DNA of 64,000 bases from JBBQZO01 sp038207625 (GCA_038207625.1 JBBQZO010000005.1:62001-126000), one strand, 5' to 3'; positions 26,961 through 37,171 are shown, counted from the first letter of the stretch. The notes: a model not told the origin generated them from the sequence alone. Numbers and translations: made by a program.

Positions 26961-28380
26961 TGAAATGCCTTCCATCGTTGTTCTCATCGTGTTTGTGCTT
27001 CGCTGGCGCGTTGGCGACGACGGCGCAGCCGGCCCCGATCATCAGCCAGAAGTACCAGTTGAACGCCAGGTAGTAGGCCATGTTGTCCGAGGCCGATACC
27101 ATCAGATACTGGATCACCATCGCCAGCAGCACGAAAGCACCCAACCGATTGATCGGCAACAGCATCTTCAACACCCACAGCACGCGTGCCATCAGATACA
27201 GATAGGCCAGCAGGCCGGCCGCACCCAGCTCGAAAATCCACTGCACGTACAGATTGTGCGCATTGAAATTGGTCTTGCCGGCCAGCGGAAAGAAGGTCGG
27301 CGAAAAATGCTGGAACGAGTCGATCCCGTAGCCAAGCAGATAGTGGGTCGCTTGCATGTAGTGCAGTCCCGACTCCCACAGGTAGACGCGCCAGGCGAAG
27401 GAATTGAGTTTCGCGTACTGGATCACCTCGTTGCCGGCGCCCAGGTCGAGCACCCGTTCGCGCACGCTGGGAACGAGCAGGCCCAGCACCGGCAGCACGA
27501 TCAGGTACAGCAGGTAGCGCCGTTCGAACAACACCGCGTAGGCGGCGAACAGCGCGAAGCAGGCGATCCAGGCGCTGCGCGTCTGGGTCAGCAACAGCAG
27601 CGCCATCATCAGCAGACAGTAAGCACTCAGGCCGATTCGCGCCGGCGTGCTCAGTTTGTAGGTCGCGCTTTTTAGCACGTAGAACCCCATCGAGATCACC
27701 AGCGTCAGATAGAAGGCGTAGATGTTCGGATGCGAAAACGTGCTTTGCAGGCGCGCGCCGTTCGGCCCGATCACCGCGCCGTGAATGGCGATATTGAGCA
27801 GGCCGTACACGGCCGGAAACAGGGCCGACCACAGCACCAGGCGCACGCAGCGCTTGAAGTCTTCCGCGCAGCGCACCAGGTAGAAGGCGCTCACGAAGAT
27901 CGCGAAATACGAGATCAGCGCCAGATACAGGCGCACCGCATCGCCCTTGACGGGCGAGAACGCGATGCTGGCCGCGCCGATCAGCAGAAACGGCACCCAC
28001 ATGCCAAGCATCTTCTTGGGCAGCAGCGCCGGCTTTTCGATCACCAGCAGCAGCGCGATCAGGATCACGAAGATATTGATCAAGCCGCCCACACCAATCT
28101 GCAACGGTCCCAGCGACACCTTGGTGGCGTCGAAGAACACGTCGCCGGACGCGCGCCCCAGGATAATGAGCATCAGCAGCGCGGTGCGGCTGTACATCAG
28201 CAGCAGGCCAAGCAGCAGCATCGCCGGCAGCGCCATCGCGCGCGCCAGGCTGTTGTCGACCGCGCCGATATAGCCCGGCAGGCCGGCCCCGGCCAGCACC
28301 GCGAACAGCACCAGCAGCACCTTGGGCAGGTGCCGGCTCAGCGGCGAAGGCTGGTTCGATGTCATCGTCGCCGCTCTCAT
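26947..28380 (-). CDS. O-antigen ligase / Wzy-like polysaccharide polymerase
   Basis: Membrane protein of 477 residues with about 11-12 hydrophobic segments. The Wzy_C (O-antigen ligase) loop is visible: GYGIDSF...NFNAHNLYVQWIFELGAAGLLAYL, with the conserved H-N pair. It most likely polymerises repeat units on the periplasmic side in a Wzx/Wzy pathway. The start at 28380 gives an ATGA overlap with the upstream gene; an alternative start is at 28365. Confidence 0.88.
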   Translation of the reverse strand: MRAATMTSNQPSPLSRHLPKVLLVLFAVLAGAGLPGYIGAVDNSLARAMALPAMLLLGLLLMYSRTALLMLIILGRASGDVFFDATKVSLGPLQIGVGGLINIFVILIALLLVIEKPALLPKKMLGMWVPFLLIGAASIAFSPVKGDAVRLYLALISYFAIFVSAFYLVRCAEDFKRCVRLVLWSALFPAVYGLLNIAIHGAVIGPNGARLQSTFSHPNIYAFYLTLVISMGFYVLKSATYKLSTPARIGLSAYCLLMMALLLLTQTRSAWIACFALFAAYAVLFERRYLLYLIVLPVLGLLVPSVRERVLDLGAGNEVIQYAKLNSFAWRVYLWESGLHYMQATHYLLGYGIDSFQHFSPTFFPLAGKTNFNAHNLYVQWIFELGAAGLLAYLYLMARVLWVLKMLLPINRLGAFVLLAMVIQYLMVSASDNMAYYLAFNWYFWLMIGAGCAVVANAPAKHKHDENNDGRHFNEAR

Positions 28381-29333
28381 GCGCGCTTCAATGCCAGCGT
28401 CTTGATGCGCATGAAGCGGCGCGCCGCACGCACCATCAAATGGCCGGTGTCCTTCAACTCGCCCAGCGACGGGCCGCAGCGCAGACGCTGAAACGCGCTG
28501 GCCACGACGTCGGGCACGCTGCCCGCGTCGGCAAACACGCGCATGAAGAAGCGCCATGCGCGCCGCCGATACGGACGCGGCAGCGCCGCGTACTGCTGGG
28601 CATATTTACTCAGGATGGCGCGGTGGCCCTGGATCACCGAACGGGGATTGGTCGAAATGCGGTATTTGTCGGTGACGCTTTGCAGGTAGCGCACCGCGTA
28701 TTCGCGCAGACAGTGCACCTGGGCGCGCTGGCTCAGACGGATGAACAGATCCCAGTCCTGGCAGCTGCGAAACGATTCGTCGAGCGCACCGACTTCCAGC
28801 AGCAAATCGCGGCGCACCACCACGTTGGAAAATGAGCCGATGAAGTTCGACACCAGCATCTCCTCCGAGCATTCGCCCTCGATCTCCGGATTGATGCGCA
28901 GCGTCTCGTTGCCGGCGTCGTCCACGCAGGCCAGCCAGGTGTAGCTCAGGCCCCAGGCCGTGCCGCGCTGGCGCAGACCGTCGATCTGTTTTTCCAGCTT
29001 GTCGGGCAGCCAGGTATCGTCGCTGTCGAGAAACGCGACGAACTCGCCGCGCGCACGGCGGATGCCGGTATTGCGCGCCACCGCCCCGCCCTGGTTTTTG
29101 CTGTGCGCGATAAAGCTGATGCGCGCGTCGTGCACCGCCGCCACCTGGGCCTCGGTGTCGTCGCCGGACGCGTCGTCGACGACGATGATCTCGTAGTCGC
29201 GAAAGCTTTGCGCCAGCACACTGCGCAGGCACTGCGCGATGCAATAGCCGCGGTTATAGGTCGGAATGATGATGCTCACGGCCGGCACCGGGCCGACCTC
29301 GCTGCGCGCGGCGCTGATGGCGGCGCCGCTCAT
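28377..29333 (-). CDS. Glycosyltransferase family 2
   Basis: GT-A enzyme of 318 residues: SIIIPTYNRGYCIAQCLRSVL at the start, VVDDASGDDT, and FLDSDDTWLPDK carrying the metal-binding DxD-type motif. No membrane segment is seen. ATG at 29333 overlaps the upstream stop as ATGA. It should add one sugar to the lipid-linked repeat unit; donor unknown. Confidence 0.92.
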   Translation of the reverse strand: MSGAAISAARSEVGPVPAVSIIIPTYNRGYCIAQCLRSVLAQSFRDYEIIVVDDASGDDTEAQVAAVHDARISFIAHSKNQGGAVARNTGIRRARGEFVAFLDSDDTWLPDKLEKQIDGLRQRGTAWGLSYTWLACVDDAGNETLRINPEIEGECSEEMLVSNFIGSFSNVVVRRDLLLEVGALDESFRSCQDWDLFIRLSQRAQVHCLREYAVRYLQSVTDKYRISTNPRSVIQGHRAILSKYAQQYAALPRPYRRRAWRFFMRVFADAGSVPDVVASAFQRLRCGPSLGELKDTGHLMVRAARRFMRIKTLALKRA

Positions 29334-30409
29334 GGCGCCAACCCGGTGGCGGTCAACACCAGAGTCGCTTGCTTGCGCAGACCGCGCAGCAGCCAGCCGC
29401 GTACTGTGCGCAGCTCGGCCGGACGGGCGCCGTAGCGCAGCGCGAAGCCGGCAAAACGCAACCCCATCAACCACCTGGCCCGGTTCGAAATTACCTTGCG
29501 AAACGCCAGCTCGCGCGTGCGCTCGGCGCTGGCCGGCACCAGCTCGCGCACTAGCTGGCGCAGCAGCGCATAGTCGTCGCTGAAGTCGCTCTTGCCCTCG
29601 ATGTCGAACAGCTGCTCGCCATGATTGCAAAACGGCGCTGGATCGCAGCTGGCCATGCCGTGCAACAGCGCAGCCGATTCAGCCAGGTAGCGCGAAATGG
29701 TCAGCGCCATCTGCATCTGGGCGCGATGCTTGGTGGCGCCGACGTTGCCGCCGTGCCAGCGATAAGCGATCAGCGGCTGGCTCAGATTGACGCACGGCGC
29801 CACCAGCGCCAGCTGGCCGAACAGGAAATAGTCCTCGGCCAGACCGGCCACCTGCATGCGCCGTTCGGGCGGCAGCGCACCGATGAAGTCTTCCCCGTAA
29901 CGCACGCCCAGCCGGCGCACGGCAGCCAGCCGCAGCGCCGCCGCCGGATGGCAGATCGGCGTGCGGAACAAGGCGCAGGCGGCCACCCCGTGGCGCCCGG
30001 TGGGCATGTCGATCTTGCCGATCACATGTCCTTTTGCGTCGATCACGTCGCCCAGCGAACCGATCGCCACCAGGCCAGGATTGGCCTCGAAGGCGCGCGC
30101 CAGCACTTCCATGCGCAGCGGCAGCGACAGGTCGTCCGCGTCCTGGCGCAGCACATACCTGGCGTCGCACAAATCGAGTCCGCAATTGAGCAGACCGGAC
30201 AGACCCTGCGCCTGCGGGAACGAGCGCACGATGATGCGTGTGTCTTGCGCGGCATAGGCCTGGGCCAGTTCCAGGCTGCCGTCGGTGGAGCCGTGATCGA
30301 GCACGATCAGGCGCCAGTCGACATAGGTCTGGTTGACGATGCTGTCGAGCGCTTCGGCGAAGAAGGCGATCCCGTCTTTTACTGGTAACAATACGTCAAA
30401 AGTGGTCAT
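29330..30409 (-). CDS. Glycosyltransferase family 2
   Basis: GT-A enzyme of 359 residues: VLLPVKDGIAFFAEALDSIV, LDHGSTDGS and RQDADDLSLP (metal-binding motif). The C-terminal region is basic and amphipathic, likely touching the membrane. It lies one base after the flippase stop and overlaps the next gene by four bases. Sugar specificity is unknown. Confidence 0.92.
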   Translation of the reverse strand: MTTFDVLLPVKDGIAFFAEALDSIVNQTYVDWRLIVLDHGSTDGSLELAQAYAAQDTRIIVRSFPQAQGLSGLLNCGLDLCDARYVLRQDADDLSLPLRMEVLARAFEANPGLVAIGSLGDVIDAKGHVIGKIDMPTGRHGVAACALFRTPICHPAAALRLAAVRRLGVRYGEDFIGALPPERRMQVAGLAEDYFLFGQLALVAPCVNLSQPLIAYRWHGGNVGATKHRAQMQMALTISRYLAESAALLHGMASCDPAPFCNHGEQLFDIEGKSDFSDDYALLRQLVRELVPASAERTRELAFRKVISNRARWLMGLRFAGFALRYGARPAELRTVRGWLLRGLRKQATLVLTATGLAP

Positions 30410-30410
30410 C

Positions 30411-31853
30411 TTATCCCTCTGCTTTCTTTTGAAATCCTAAAAATGCGCGCAAGCTCAAAAGCTGCGGCTGCAGTAGCACCAGGCTGGTGGCGCCGTACAC
30501 CAGCGCGCCGATCGCCACCAGCGCCACGAAGGCCAGCAAGGCGTTCGGCAGCGCCGCTTCGACGGGCGCGCGCAGCGTCATCACCGCCGCCGCCATGAAC
30601 AATGCGGCGCAGACCGCCGGCGCCATGCAGCGCGCCAGCGCGATCGGGCCAACGCCGATCAGGCGTGCGCTGAAATACAGCGCCGGCAGCGCGTTGAGAA
30701 TATTGGCGATCAGGTAGGCGCAGGCGACGCCTTCGATGCCCCAGCGCGCGCCGATCACGAAGGCGCACACCTGCAGCGCCGTGCCCAGCACGCCCAGGCG
30801 CAGCATCAACGCGGTGCTGCCACGCGCCATCAGCACCGTGCCGGTGGTGCTGACCACCGACTGAATGAAGCCCACCGGCGCCAGCCAGGCCAGGATGATC
30901 GCCGCGCCCTGCCATTTATCGCCCAGCAGCACATGCACAAACGGCGTGCGCAAGGCGAACAGGCCGGCCATCAGCGGCGCCGTCAGGAACACGATGAAGC
31001 CGAGCGCGCGCAGGTACAGGCTGGCCACTTCGGACACCGCGTCCTGCTTGCGGCTCATGATCGGATACAACACGCGCGAGGCGACGAAGCTCATGTTCTG
31101 CAGCGGGAACAACATCACCCGGTAGGCCATCGAATACACGCCCAGCGTGGCGGTGCCGAGCATGCGTCCGATCACCATGCCGTCGGCGTTGCGCGACACG
31201 TACAGCAGCACGTTGAACAGCGACAGGTGGCCGCTGAAACCGGCGATGGCCTTGAATTCACCCACGTTCCAGTGGCGCCCGGGCCGGAAATCGGATCGAA
31301 AAATGATCAGCGCCGACGACACCGCGCTGGCGGCGACGATCTGGAATACCAGACTGAGTACGCCGGCGCCGCGCCATGCCAGCAGCAGCGCCACCATCAG
31401 CCCGACCAGCGCGGCGGCGATTTCGGCGGTGGCCACCAGCGCGAACTTCGATTCACGCTCCATCAGCGCCTGATGCAGCACCGTCAAACCGGTCATCGGG
31501 AACACCAGCGCGAGGAAATACAGCACCTTGGCCAGGCCAGGCTCATGGAACAGGCGTGCCATCACCGGCGCCGACACGGCCACCGCCAGGCCGATCGCCA
31601 GACCCAGGCCCACATTGGTCCAGTGCACCGTGCTGGCCATCACCGGCGAGACCTCGCGCGCCTGGATCACCGCCGCAGCCGTGCCCATGTCCTTGAACAG
31701 ATAGGCCAGGTTGGTGATGATGGCGGCCAGCGCCATCAGGCCGTAGGCGTCGGGCGCGAGCAGGCGCGCCAGCACCGTCATGCTGATCAGTTGGGAGGCG
31801 ACCCGGGCCGCCTGCGACAGCGCGACCCAGCGGGCGTTTGAAATGGTGGACAA
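30411..31853 (-). CDS. Polysaccharide flippase, Wzx-like (oligosaccharidyl-lipid transporter)
   Basis: Membrane protein of 480 residues with 12-14 hydrophobic segments, starting with the typical ARWVALSQAARVASQLISMTVLARLLAPDAYGLMALA. It belongs to the polysaccharide synthesis/MATE-like export group and should flip undecaprenyl-linked repeat units to the periplasm. It pairs with the Wzy-like polymerase at 26947-28380. Confidence 0.9.
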   Translation of the reverse strand: MSTISNARWVALSQAARVASQLISMTVLARLLAPDAYGLMALAAIITNLAYLFKDMGTAAAVIQAREVSPVMASTVHWTNVGLGLAIGLAVAVSAPVMARLFHEPGLAKVLYFLALVFPMTGLTVLHQALMERESKFALVATAEIAAALVGLMVALLLAWRGAGVLSLVFQIVAASAVSSALIIFRSDFRPGRHWNVGEFKAIAGFSGHLSLFNVLLYVSRNADGMVIGRMLGTATLGVYSMAYRVMLFPLQNMSFVASRVLYPIMSRKQDAVSEVASLYLRALGFIVFLTAPLMAGLFALRTPFVHVLLGDKWQGAAIILAWLAPVGFIQSVVSTTGTVLMARGSTALMLRLGVLGTALQVCAFVIGARWGIEGVACAYLIANILNALPALYFSARLIGVGPIALARCMAPAVCAALFMAAAVMTLRAPVEAALPNALLAFVALVAIGALVYGATSLVLLQPQLLSLRAFLGFQKKAEG

Positions 31854-31894
31854 GTTCAGTCTTTCGTGATGGTTGTGTAAGGCTGGCGGGCCGC

Positions 31895-32887
31895 TTACGC
31901 GCCGCCCTGCCCACTCAGTGTGCGTTTCAGGCCCGCCAGGCGGCGGTGCAGGCCGGGCGAGACGCTCATTTCATAGAGCTGGCGCAGGCCCGGCAGGTGG
32001 CCCAGTTCGAGCATCAGCACCAGCAGCTTGCCGTAGGCGGGGCGCTGCTTGATGGTCGTGCACAGCGCCAGATAGCCGCGCAGGATGTTGTAGAAGCGGC
32101 GCACCAGTTCGGCGCGGATCGAGCGCAGGCGCACGCGGTTCTGGCGCCAGAACTGCGCGATCGATTCAAGCGTGCGCAGGTAGCCCAGCGTGTTGCGCTG
32201 CGATTTGGGCAGCGTCATGGTCGACTCGGCGCGGATGCGGCGCTGGAAGAACACCGTGCTCACGCACACCGACACGCCCGCCAGGCAACTGAGGCGCATG
32301 ATGATTTCTTCGTCCTCGTGCACGATCGGCAGGAACTGCAAGCCCTGCCCGCCCCATAAGCTGCGGCGTGACAGGTACAGACACGGGCTGGCGAAGTACA
32401 CGCCGGCGCGCAGCATTGCGCCGGTCGCTTCCACGCCCGAGCCATACACCTGGTCGAGCTGGCGATCGTAGGCTGGCAGATAGCTCGATTCGCAGCCGCT
32501 GTCCAAAAACGAGGCGCCCGAAAAATAGACGATGTCCGCTTCCGCTTGCTGCGTCAGCAGCGTGTGCATGGTGGCGACAAACTCGCCGTCGAGTACGTCG
32601 TCGGCGTCGAAAAAGTACAGGTAGTCGCCGCTGGCCTGCGTGATGGCCAGGTTGCGCGCGCTGGCCTGGCCCTGGTTATCGGTATGCAAAATGGTCACGC
32701 CGGCGATGTGCTGATAGCGCGCCAGCACTCCCGCCGTGGCGTCGCTGCTGCCGTCGTTGACGATGATGATCTCGTGGAACGGCGCGCTCTGATTGAGCAG
32801 CGAGTCGAGCGCTTCGGCGATGTACGCCTCGACGTTATACGCCGGCACGATGGCGCTGATGTTGACGCTTGCGTCGACGCTTACCAT
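31895..32887 (-). CDS. Glycosyltransferase family 2
   Basis: GT-A enzyme of 330 residues: SAIVPAYNVEAYIAEALDSLL, VNDGSSD, and FFDADDVLD for metal binding. The start at 32887 overlaps the acyltransferase stop by seven bases; the open frame continues upstream to 33184 as antisense-type noise in another gene. It has a basic C-terminal tail. Specificity is unknown. Confidence 0.92.
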   Translation of the reverse strand: MVSVDASVNISAIVPAYNVEAYIAEALDSLLNQSAPFHEIIIVNDGSSDATAGVLARYQHIAGVTILHTDNQGQASARNLAITQASGDYLYFFDADDVLDGEFVATMHTLLTQQAEADIVYFSGASFLDSGCESSYLPAYDRQLDQVYGSGVEATGAMLRAGVYFASPCLYLSRRSLWGGQGLQFLPIVHEDEEIIMRLSCLAGVSVCVSTVFFQRRIRAESTMTLPKSQRNTLGYLRTLESIAQFWRQNRVRLRSIRAELVRRFYNILRGYLALCTTIKQRPAYGKLLVLMLELGHLPGLRQLYEMSVSPGLHRRLAGLKRTLSGQGGA

Positions 32888-33921
32888 CGCACGCCTCCAC
32901 TTACCGGTGGCGCCGGTCGCGCGGAACTCCCCAGCAGCAGGCGCGCCGTCAGCGAGGTCGTCTTGAACAGCTGGTGCATCAGGTAGCAGGCCAGCAGCGC
33001 CACCACCAGACGCGGCAAGGCCTGCGTGATGCCGAACAGCTTGGCCATCGTCAGCTGCACAAACTGGTGCAGGAACATGATCGTCATCGACGCGCCACCC
33101 AGCATCGCCAGCGCGCGTCCGAGCAGCTTGGTCTGTAGCAGCTGGGCCAGCACGGCCAGCAGCGCCACGCAGGCCACGGCGCACACCAGCGTCAGCAGCG
33201 GCACGCCGTAATCGAGCGCCTTGATGTCCATCGAGTTACGCACGCCGAACACGTTCAATAGCCCACCCACCAGCGCCACGCCGGCATACAGCGGCAGCAG
33301 CGTGCGCAGGCGCTGCGCGCGCGCCAGGTAGCCGATCAGGTACAACGGCGCGGCGAACAGCACGCTATTGGCACTCCACGGCAGCGTCAGCAGCTGCGCC
33401 GTGCCGGCGTTGACATAGGCCAGCGCCAACATGGCCGCGCAGATCAGCGCGCAGCTAGTCATGCTAAAACGACGCAGCAGAAAATGCATCAGCTGTTGGG
33501 TCAGGAAGTAACAGGTGACGAACCAGAACACCGAGGCCACGCCGGTGAGCATCTGGCCGCCCAGTAGCATCGGCTTGAGCAGTGTATCGACCATCCACGC
33601 GCCGCTCCACGCCTGGTCGGGGAAAGCCATCAGCAATTCGATGGGCCACAACAGCACCAGAAAACACAGGTACGGCACCAGCAGGCTGCGCGCCTTGGCC
33701 TTCAGGTAGACCAGCTGCGGCGCGCCGGCGTTGTGCAGCCAGCCGCCCAGCAGGAAAAACAAGGGCATGTGAAACATGAAGATCGTCTGCACCAGCAGCT
33801 TGTTGTAGCTGACGTGGCCCAGCACCACCAGGGTGATGCCGATCCCCTTCAACAGGTCGATCCAGGTCTGGCGTTCGAGCCGCTGCGCGCCGGGGCGCAG
33901 CGCGCTCGCATCAAAACTCAT
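32881..33921 (-). CDS. Membrane acyltransferase, family 3
   Basis: Protein of 346 residues with about ten hydrophobic segments and the Acyl_transf_3 N-terminal pattern (RQTWIDLLKGIGITLVVLGHVSYN, where the His is the likely catalytic residue). Members O-acetylate or succinylate exported sugars. The start at 33921 overlaps the EpsG stop by 11 bases. With the hexapeptide acetyltransferase it suggests an acyl-decorated polymer. Confidence 0.9.
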   Translation of the reverse strand: MSFDASALRPGAQRLERQTWIDLLKGIGITLVVLGHVSYNKLLVQTIFMFHMPLFFLLGGWLHNAGAPQLVYLKAKARSLLVPYLCFLVLLWPIELLMAFPDQAWSGAWMVDTLLKPMLLGGQMLTGVASVFWFVTCYFLTQQLMHFLLRRFSMTSCALICAAMLALAYVNAGTAQLLTLPWSANSVLFAAPLYLIGYLARAQRLRTLLPLYAGVALVGGLLNVFGVRNSMDIKALDYGVPLLTLVCAVACVALLAVLAQLLQTKLLGRALAMLGGASMTIMFLHQFVQLTMAKLFGITQALPRLVVALLACYLMHQLFKTTSLTARLLLGSSARPAPPVSGGVRW

Positions 33922-34813
33922 CGAGCACCGTCCCCAGCACATTCACGCCGGCCTGCTGCAAGCCGTCCACCATCTGGCGCGTGGCGCGCACATGGCTTTG
34001 GTCCTGGCGCGCCACCACCAGCGCGGCGCCGCAACGCGCGGCCACGCTCTGCGCGTCGGCGCACAGCGAGGCCGGCGGCGTGTCGATCAGGATCACGTCG
34101 TAGCGCCGGCCCAGCTCTTTGAGCAGCTGTGAAAATTTCGGACGCGTCAGCAGCTCGTGCGGGTTGGGCGGCATCGCGCCGGCCGGCAGCACCGACAGGT
34201 CGACCAGGCCTGGAACGCGCACAATGGCGTCGACGTCGTCGCGCTCCGCCAGGATGGCCGACAGGCCGCTGCGGTTGGGCAGCGCAAACAATTGATGCTG
34301 GCGCGGATGACGCATGTCGGCGTCGATCAGCAGCGTGCGCGCGCCCAGCTGGGAAAACACCACCGCCAGGTTGGCGGCCAGGAAGCTGCGCCCTTCGTGG
34401 CGCTCGGCGCTGGTGATGGCCAGCGCGGTGTGCGACTCGGCCCGCTCGAACCAGCGCAGCATCAGCGCGCTGCGCAGCGCGCGCAGCGCTTCAACTTGCG
34501 CGCTGAACGGATCGTAGGCGGCGATCAGCTCGTCGCTCAGATCGCTGGTGCCCCTGAGCAGATACGGGAAGTCGAACTGGCGCGCCAGGCCCAGGTCGAT
34601 ATCGGCCTGCGTCAACAGGCCCAGGCCCAGCGCGGTGGCGCCGAAACTCTGGCCGCGCTCGCGCTGCAATTGCGCGATGCGCTCGGCGTTGGCGGCGCTC
34701 AGGCGTCCGGCGTCGACCAGGATCGCGCCGATGGTGCGGCGGGTTGCCGCCGTGTCGTCCTGGCCGGCGCCGTCATTGGCGCCCTGCGGTCGGACTTGGG
34801 TAGTGGTGTGCAT
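33911..34813 (-). CDS. epsG: Chain-length determinant tyrosine kinase EpsG
   Basis: BY-kinase-type ATPase of 300 residues. The N-terminal part (about 25-85) resembles the MshEN/GspE_N fold (IGAILVDAGRLSAANAERIAQLQ). The ATPase part has a variant Walker A with EGRSF (140-144; Arg in place of the usual Lys, as I recall for the EpsG group), Walker A' LLIDADMRHP (161-170) and Walker B VILIDTPP (240-247). No C-terminal Tyr cluster is present. It works with the membrane activator EpsF encoded 43 bp upstream. Confidence 0.9.
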   Translation of the reverse strand: MHTTTQVRPQGANDGAGQDDTAATRRTIGAILVDAGRLSAANAERIAQLQRERGQSFGATALGLGLLTQADIDLGLARQFDFPYLLRGTSDLSDELIAAYDPFSAQVEALRALRSALMLRWFERAESHTALAITSAERHEGRSFLAANLAVVFSQLGARTLLIDADMRHPRQHQLFALPNRSGLSAILAERDDVDAIVRVPGLVDLSVLPAGAMPPNPHELLTRPKFSQLLKELGRRYDVILIDTPPASLCADAQSVAARCGAALVVARQDQSHVRATRQMVDGLQQAGVNVLGTVLDEF

Positions 34814-34856
34814 ACATGGCTCCTTGTCGCTGTGTGCGGTAGTTGGGGCGGGCCGC

Positions 34857-36278
34857 TTAGCCGGCCAGCGCGGTCATGCCGGGCGGATCGCGCCGCGGCG
34901 GCGCCGGTTTGCCCAGCGTCTGACGCGGCAGCGCGCCGGAGCGCTTGATCACGCACAGCACGGGCAGGCCGACCAGTTCGGCCAGATCGGCGCTTGAGCG
35001 CACGCGTCGGTTGAGCAGTTCGAGCATCACCGCGCCGCCCACGCCGAGCATCAGCCCGACCACCAGCGCGACCAGCGTATTGAGCACGATCTTCGGTCCG
35101 AACGCTTTCAAGGGCGCCAGCGCCGGCGTCAGCACGGCGATGTCGGACTGGTTGGCCTGGCCTTCCAGATTGGTCAGCGTCAGGCGCTGGGCGATGGTTT
35201 CGTAGGCGCGCTGGGCGCTGTCGACTTCGCGCCCCAGCACCGCCAGCTCGTCGCGCGAGCGATTCAATTGCAGCACCTTGCCGCGCTGCGCTTCGACGGC
35301 CGAGCGCACCTGGCCGCTACGCTGCTGCAAGATGTTGGCGTTGGTGCCGATCGCTTCGGACGTAATCTGGGTCTGCGCAGCCAGACCGGCGCGCAGCTTG
35401 TCCACTTCGGCCTTGGCGCCCACGTACAGCGGATGGTTCTTGCCCATCTTCTGTTCGATGTCGGAGAACTTCGATTCGGCGCTGCCCAGTTCAACCTTCA
35501 GGTTCTGGATCATCGGGTTGTTCGTCACGTCGGGCGAGGCGGCGCCGCCGGCGTGATGCTGACGCGCGCGCGCTTCCATCGCCTGGCCCTGGGCCGTCAC
35601 CAACTGGCTCGACAGTTCATTCAGACGCACCGTTTCCACGTCCAGACTCTTGTCGGCGTTCGCGTTGACGATGCCGTGATCGTGCTGGTAGGCCGACAGG
35701 CGCTGCTGGGCCAGCTCAAAATTGTCGCGCAACTGCTTGACCTGGTCGTTGAAATACACCGACGTCTTCTTCGACGGATCGACCTTCAGCTGCACGCTGA
35801 CCTGCTGGTAGGCGGCGCCGAAGGCGTTGGCCACATTGGCCGCCATCTGGCGCTCATAGCCGGTGTAGGTGATGTTGAGCACGCTGCTGTCATGCAGCGG
35901 CGCCACGTCGAGCTTGTCGAGCAGGCCGCTGGCGATCCAGTCGCGCACATTGCCCTCGCCGTCGGTGGCGTCGAGGAATTTCTGCTTGACCAGCGGGCCG
36001 TCGGCCAGCTTGAGCGCGTCGACCACCCGCAAAGCGACGCTCATGCTGGTGACCAGCTCGACCTGGGTCGACATATAGCCGGGCATCAGCTGGGACGGCA
36101 TCGCCTGGCCGGTCACCGGATCGGTGCCCTTGTAGTTCAGCACCAGCGCGGTGGTAGCCTTGTAGGTTTTGTGCTTGAGCAGACTCACGCCCAGCGCGGC
36201 GGCCACCGTCACCAGCACGGTGATGGCGATCAGCTTGTAGTGCGCGCGCAGGATCAGCAGAAATTGAGACAGGTTCAT
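34857..36278 (-). CDS. epsF: Chain-length determinant protein EpsF
   Basis: Polysaccharide co-polymerase of 473 residues (Wzz/GumC type). A TM near residues 18-36 is followed by a Wzz domain (KTYKATTALVLNYKGTDPV), a long periplasmic coiled coil (about 170-370) and a second TM around 410-432, then a short Pro/Arg-rich cytoplasmic tail. It controls polymer length and activates EpsG. Gene order epsD-E-F-G matches the methanolan-type locus. Confidence 0.92.
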   Translation of the reverse strand: MNLSQFLLILRAHYKLIAITVLVTVAAALGVSLLKHKTYKATTALVLNYKGTDPVTGQAMPSQLMPGYMSTQVELVTSMSVALRVVDALKLADGPLVKQKFLDATDGEGNVRDWIASGLLDKLDVAPLHDSSVLNITYTGYERQMAANVANAFGAAYQQVSVQLKVDPSKKTSVYFNDQVKQLRDNFELAQQRLSAYQHDHGIVNANADKSLDVETVRLNELSSQLVTAQGQAMEARARQHHAGGAASPDVTNNPMIQNLKVELGSAESKFSDIEQKMGKNHPLYVGAKAEVDKLRAGLAAQTQITSEAIGTNANILQQRSGQVRSAVEAQRGKVLQLNRSRDELAVLGREVDSAQRAYETIAQRLTLTNLEGQANQSDIAVLTPALAPLKAFGPKIVLNTLVALVVGLMLGVGGAVMLELLNRRVRSSADLAELVGLPVLCVIKRSGALPRQTLGKPAPPRRDPPGMTALAG

Positions 36279-36321
36279 GGCTGGCTCCCTCGCGCGGGAC
36301 GGCGACCGTGTGGCGCGCGCA

Positions 36322-37110
36322 TCAGAACCAGCTCTCTTTCACCGAAATCACGTCGTCGATCTGGACGATGTCATCTGACTTGGGCTTGAATTCCTGCGTC
36401 GTGCCGTCGGCATTCTTGCGTTTCAGGCGCATGCCCCGTTCGGTGCCGCGCGGCGTCAAGCCACCCGACAGCGGCAACGCCTGCTGCACCGTCATATTGC
36501 GTTCGAGCCGGTAGGCGCCCGGCTTTTGCACTTCGCCGTAGATGAAAAAGCGCGGCGCGCGCTCGACATACACCACGTCGTCGGTGCGCAGATCCAGATT
36601 CTTGTTCAGGTCGCCCGAGCGCACCATCGCCACCAGGTCGATCGCTTCTTTGGTGGTCTTGCCGCCGCGGTTGCGGATCAGCAGCACGATGTCGCCGCCG
36701 TCCGGGATCACGCCGCCAGCCAGCGCCAGGATGGCCGTCAGATTATGTTTGCCGTCCACCGGATACAAGCCCGGCTTGGCCACCTGCCCCAGCACCGACA
36801 CCATCTGGCTTTGCGACGCGGTGACCAGGATATTGACCTGCGGGGTGCGCAAGAAGCCACCCGTGACGAGCATGCTGGCGATCTTCTTTTCCGCTTCCGC
36901 CACGACCAGGCCGCCCACCTTGACTTCGCCGATCAGCGGAAAGGTGATGCTGCCGGACTGGCTTACCTTGGTTTCCAGCGTCAGGTCGGGGCTGCCGTAG
37001 ACGGTGATTTTCAAGCCGTCGCTGGGACCGAGCATGGCGTCGGCGGCCCAGGCGCTGGCGCCCAGTGCGCCCATCAGCGCAATTAACAAGCCCATTATCA
37101 GTTTTTTCAT
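36322..37110 (-). CDS. epsE: Polysaccharide export protein EpsE (Wza family)
   Basis: Secreted protein of 262 residues with a signal peptide (cut near ASAWAADA), a poly-export domain (LGPSDGLKITVYGSPDLTLETKVSQSG) and SLBB repeats (VLGQVAKPGLYPV, IYGEVQKPGAYRL). It forms the outer-membrane export portal. AAGG sits nine bases before ATG 37110 but directly on the alternative ATG 37119, so 37110 is the start. No lipobox is present, unlike E. coli Wza. Confidence 0.92.
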   Translation of the reverse strand: MKKLIMGLLIALMGALGASAWAADAMLGPSDGLKITVYGSPDLTLETKVSQSGSITFPLIGEVKVGGLVVAEAEKKIASMLVTGGFLRTPQVNILVTASQSQMVSVLGQVAKPGLYPVDGKHNLTAILALAGGVIPDGGDIVLLIRNRGGKTTKEAIDLVAMVRSGDLNKNLDLRTDDVVYVERAPRFFIYGEVQKPGAYRLERNMTVQQALPLSGGLTPRGTERGMRLKRKNADGTTQEFKPKSDDIVQIDDVISVKESWF

Positions 37111-37171
37111 GTCGTTCATCCTTATTGAAGTTGATCTCGCGCCCAATGCGCTCGGCCCGGTTCGGGCCGGG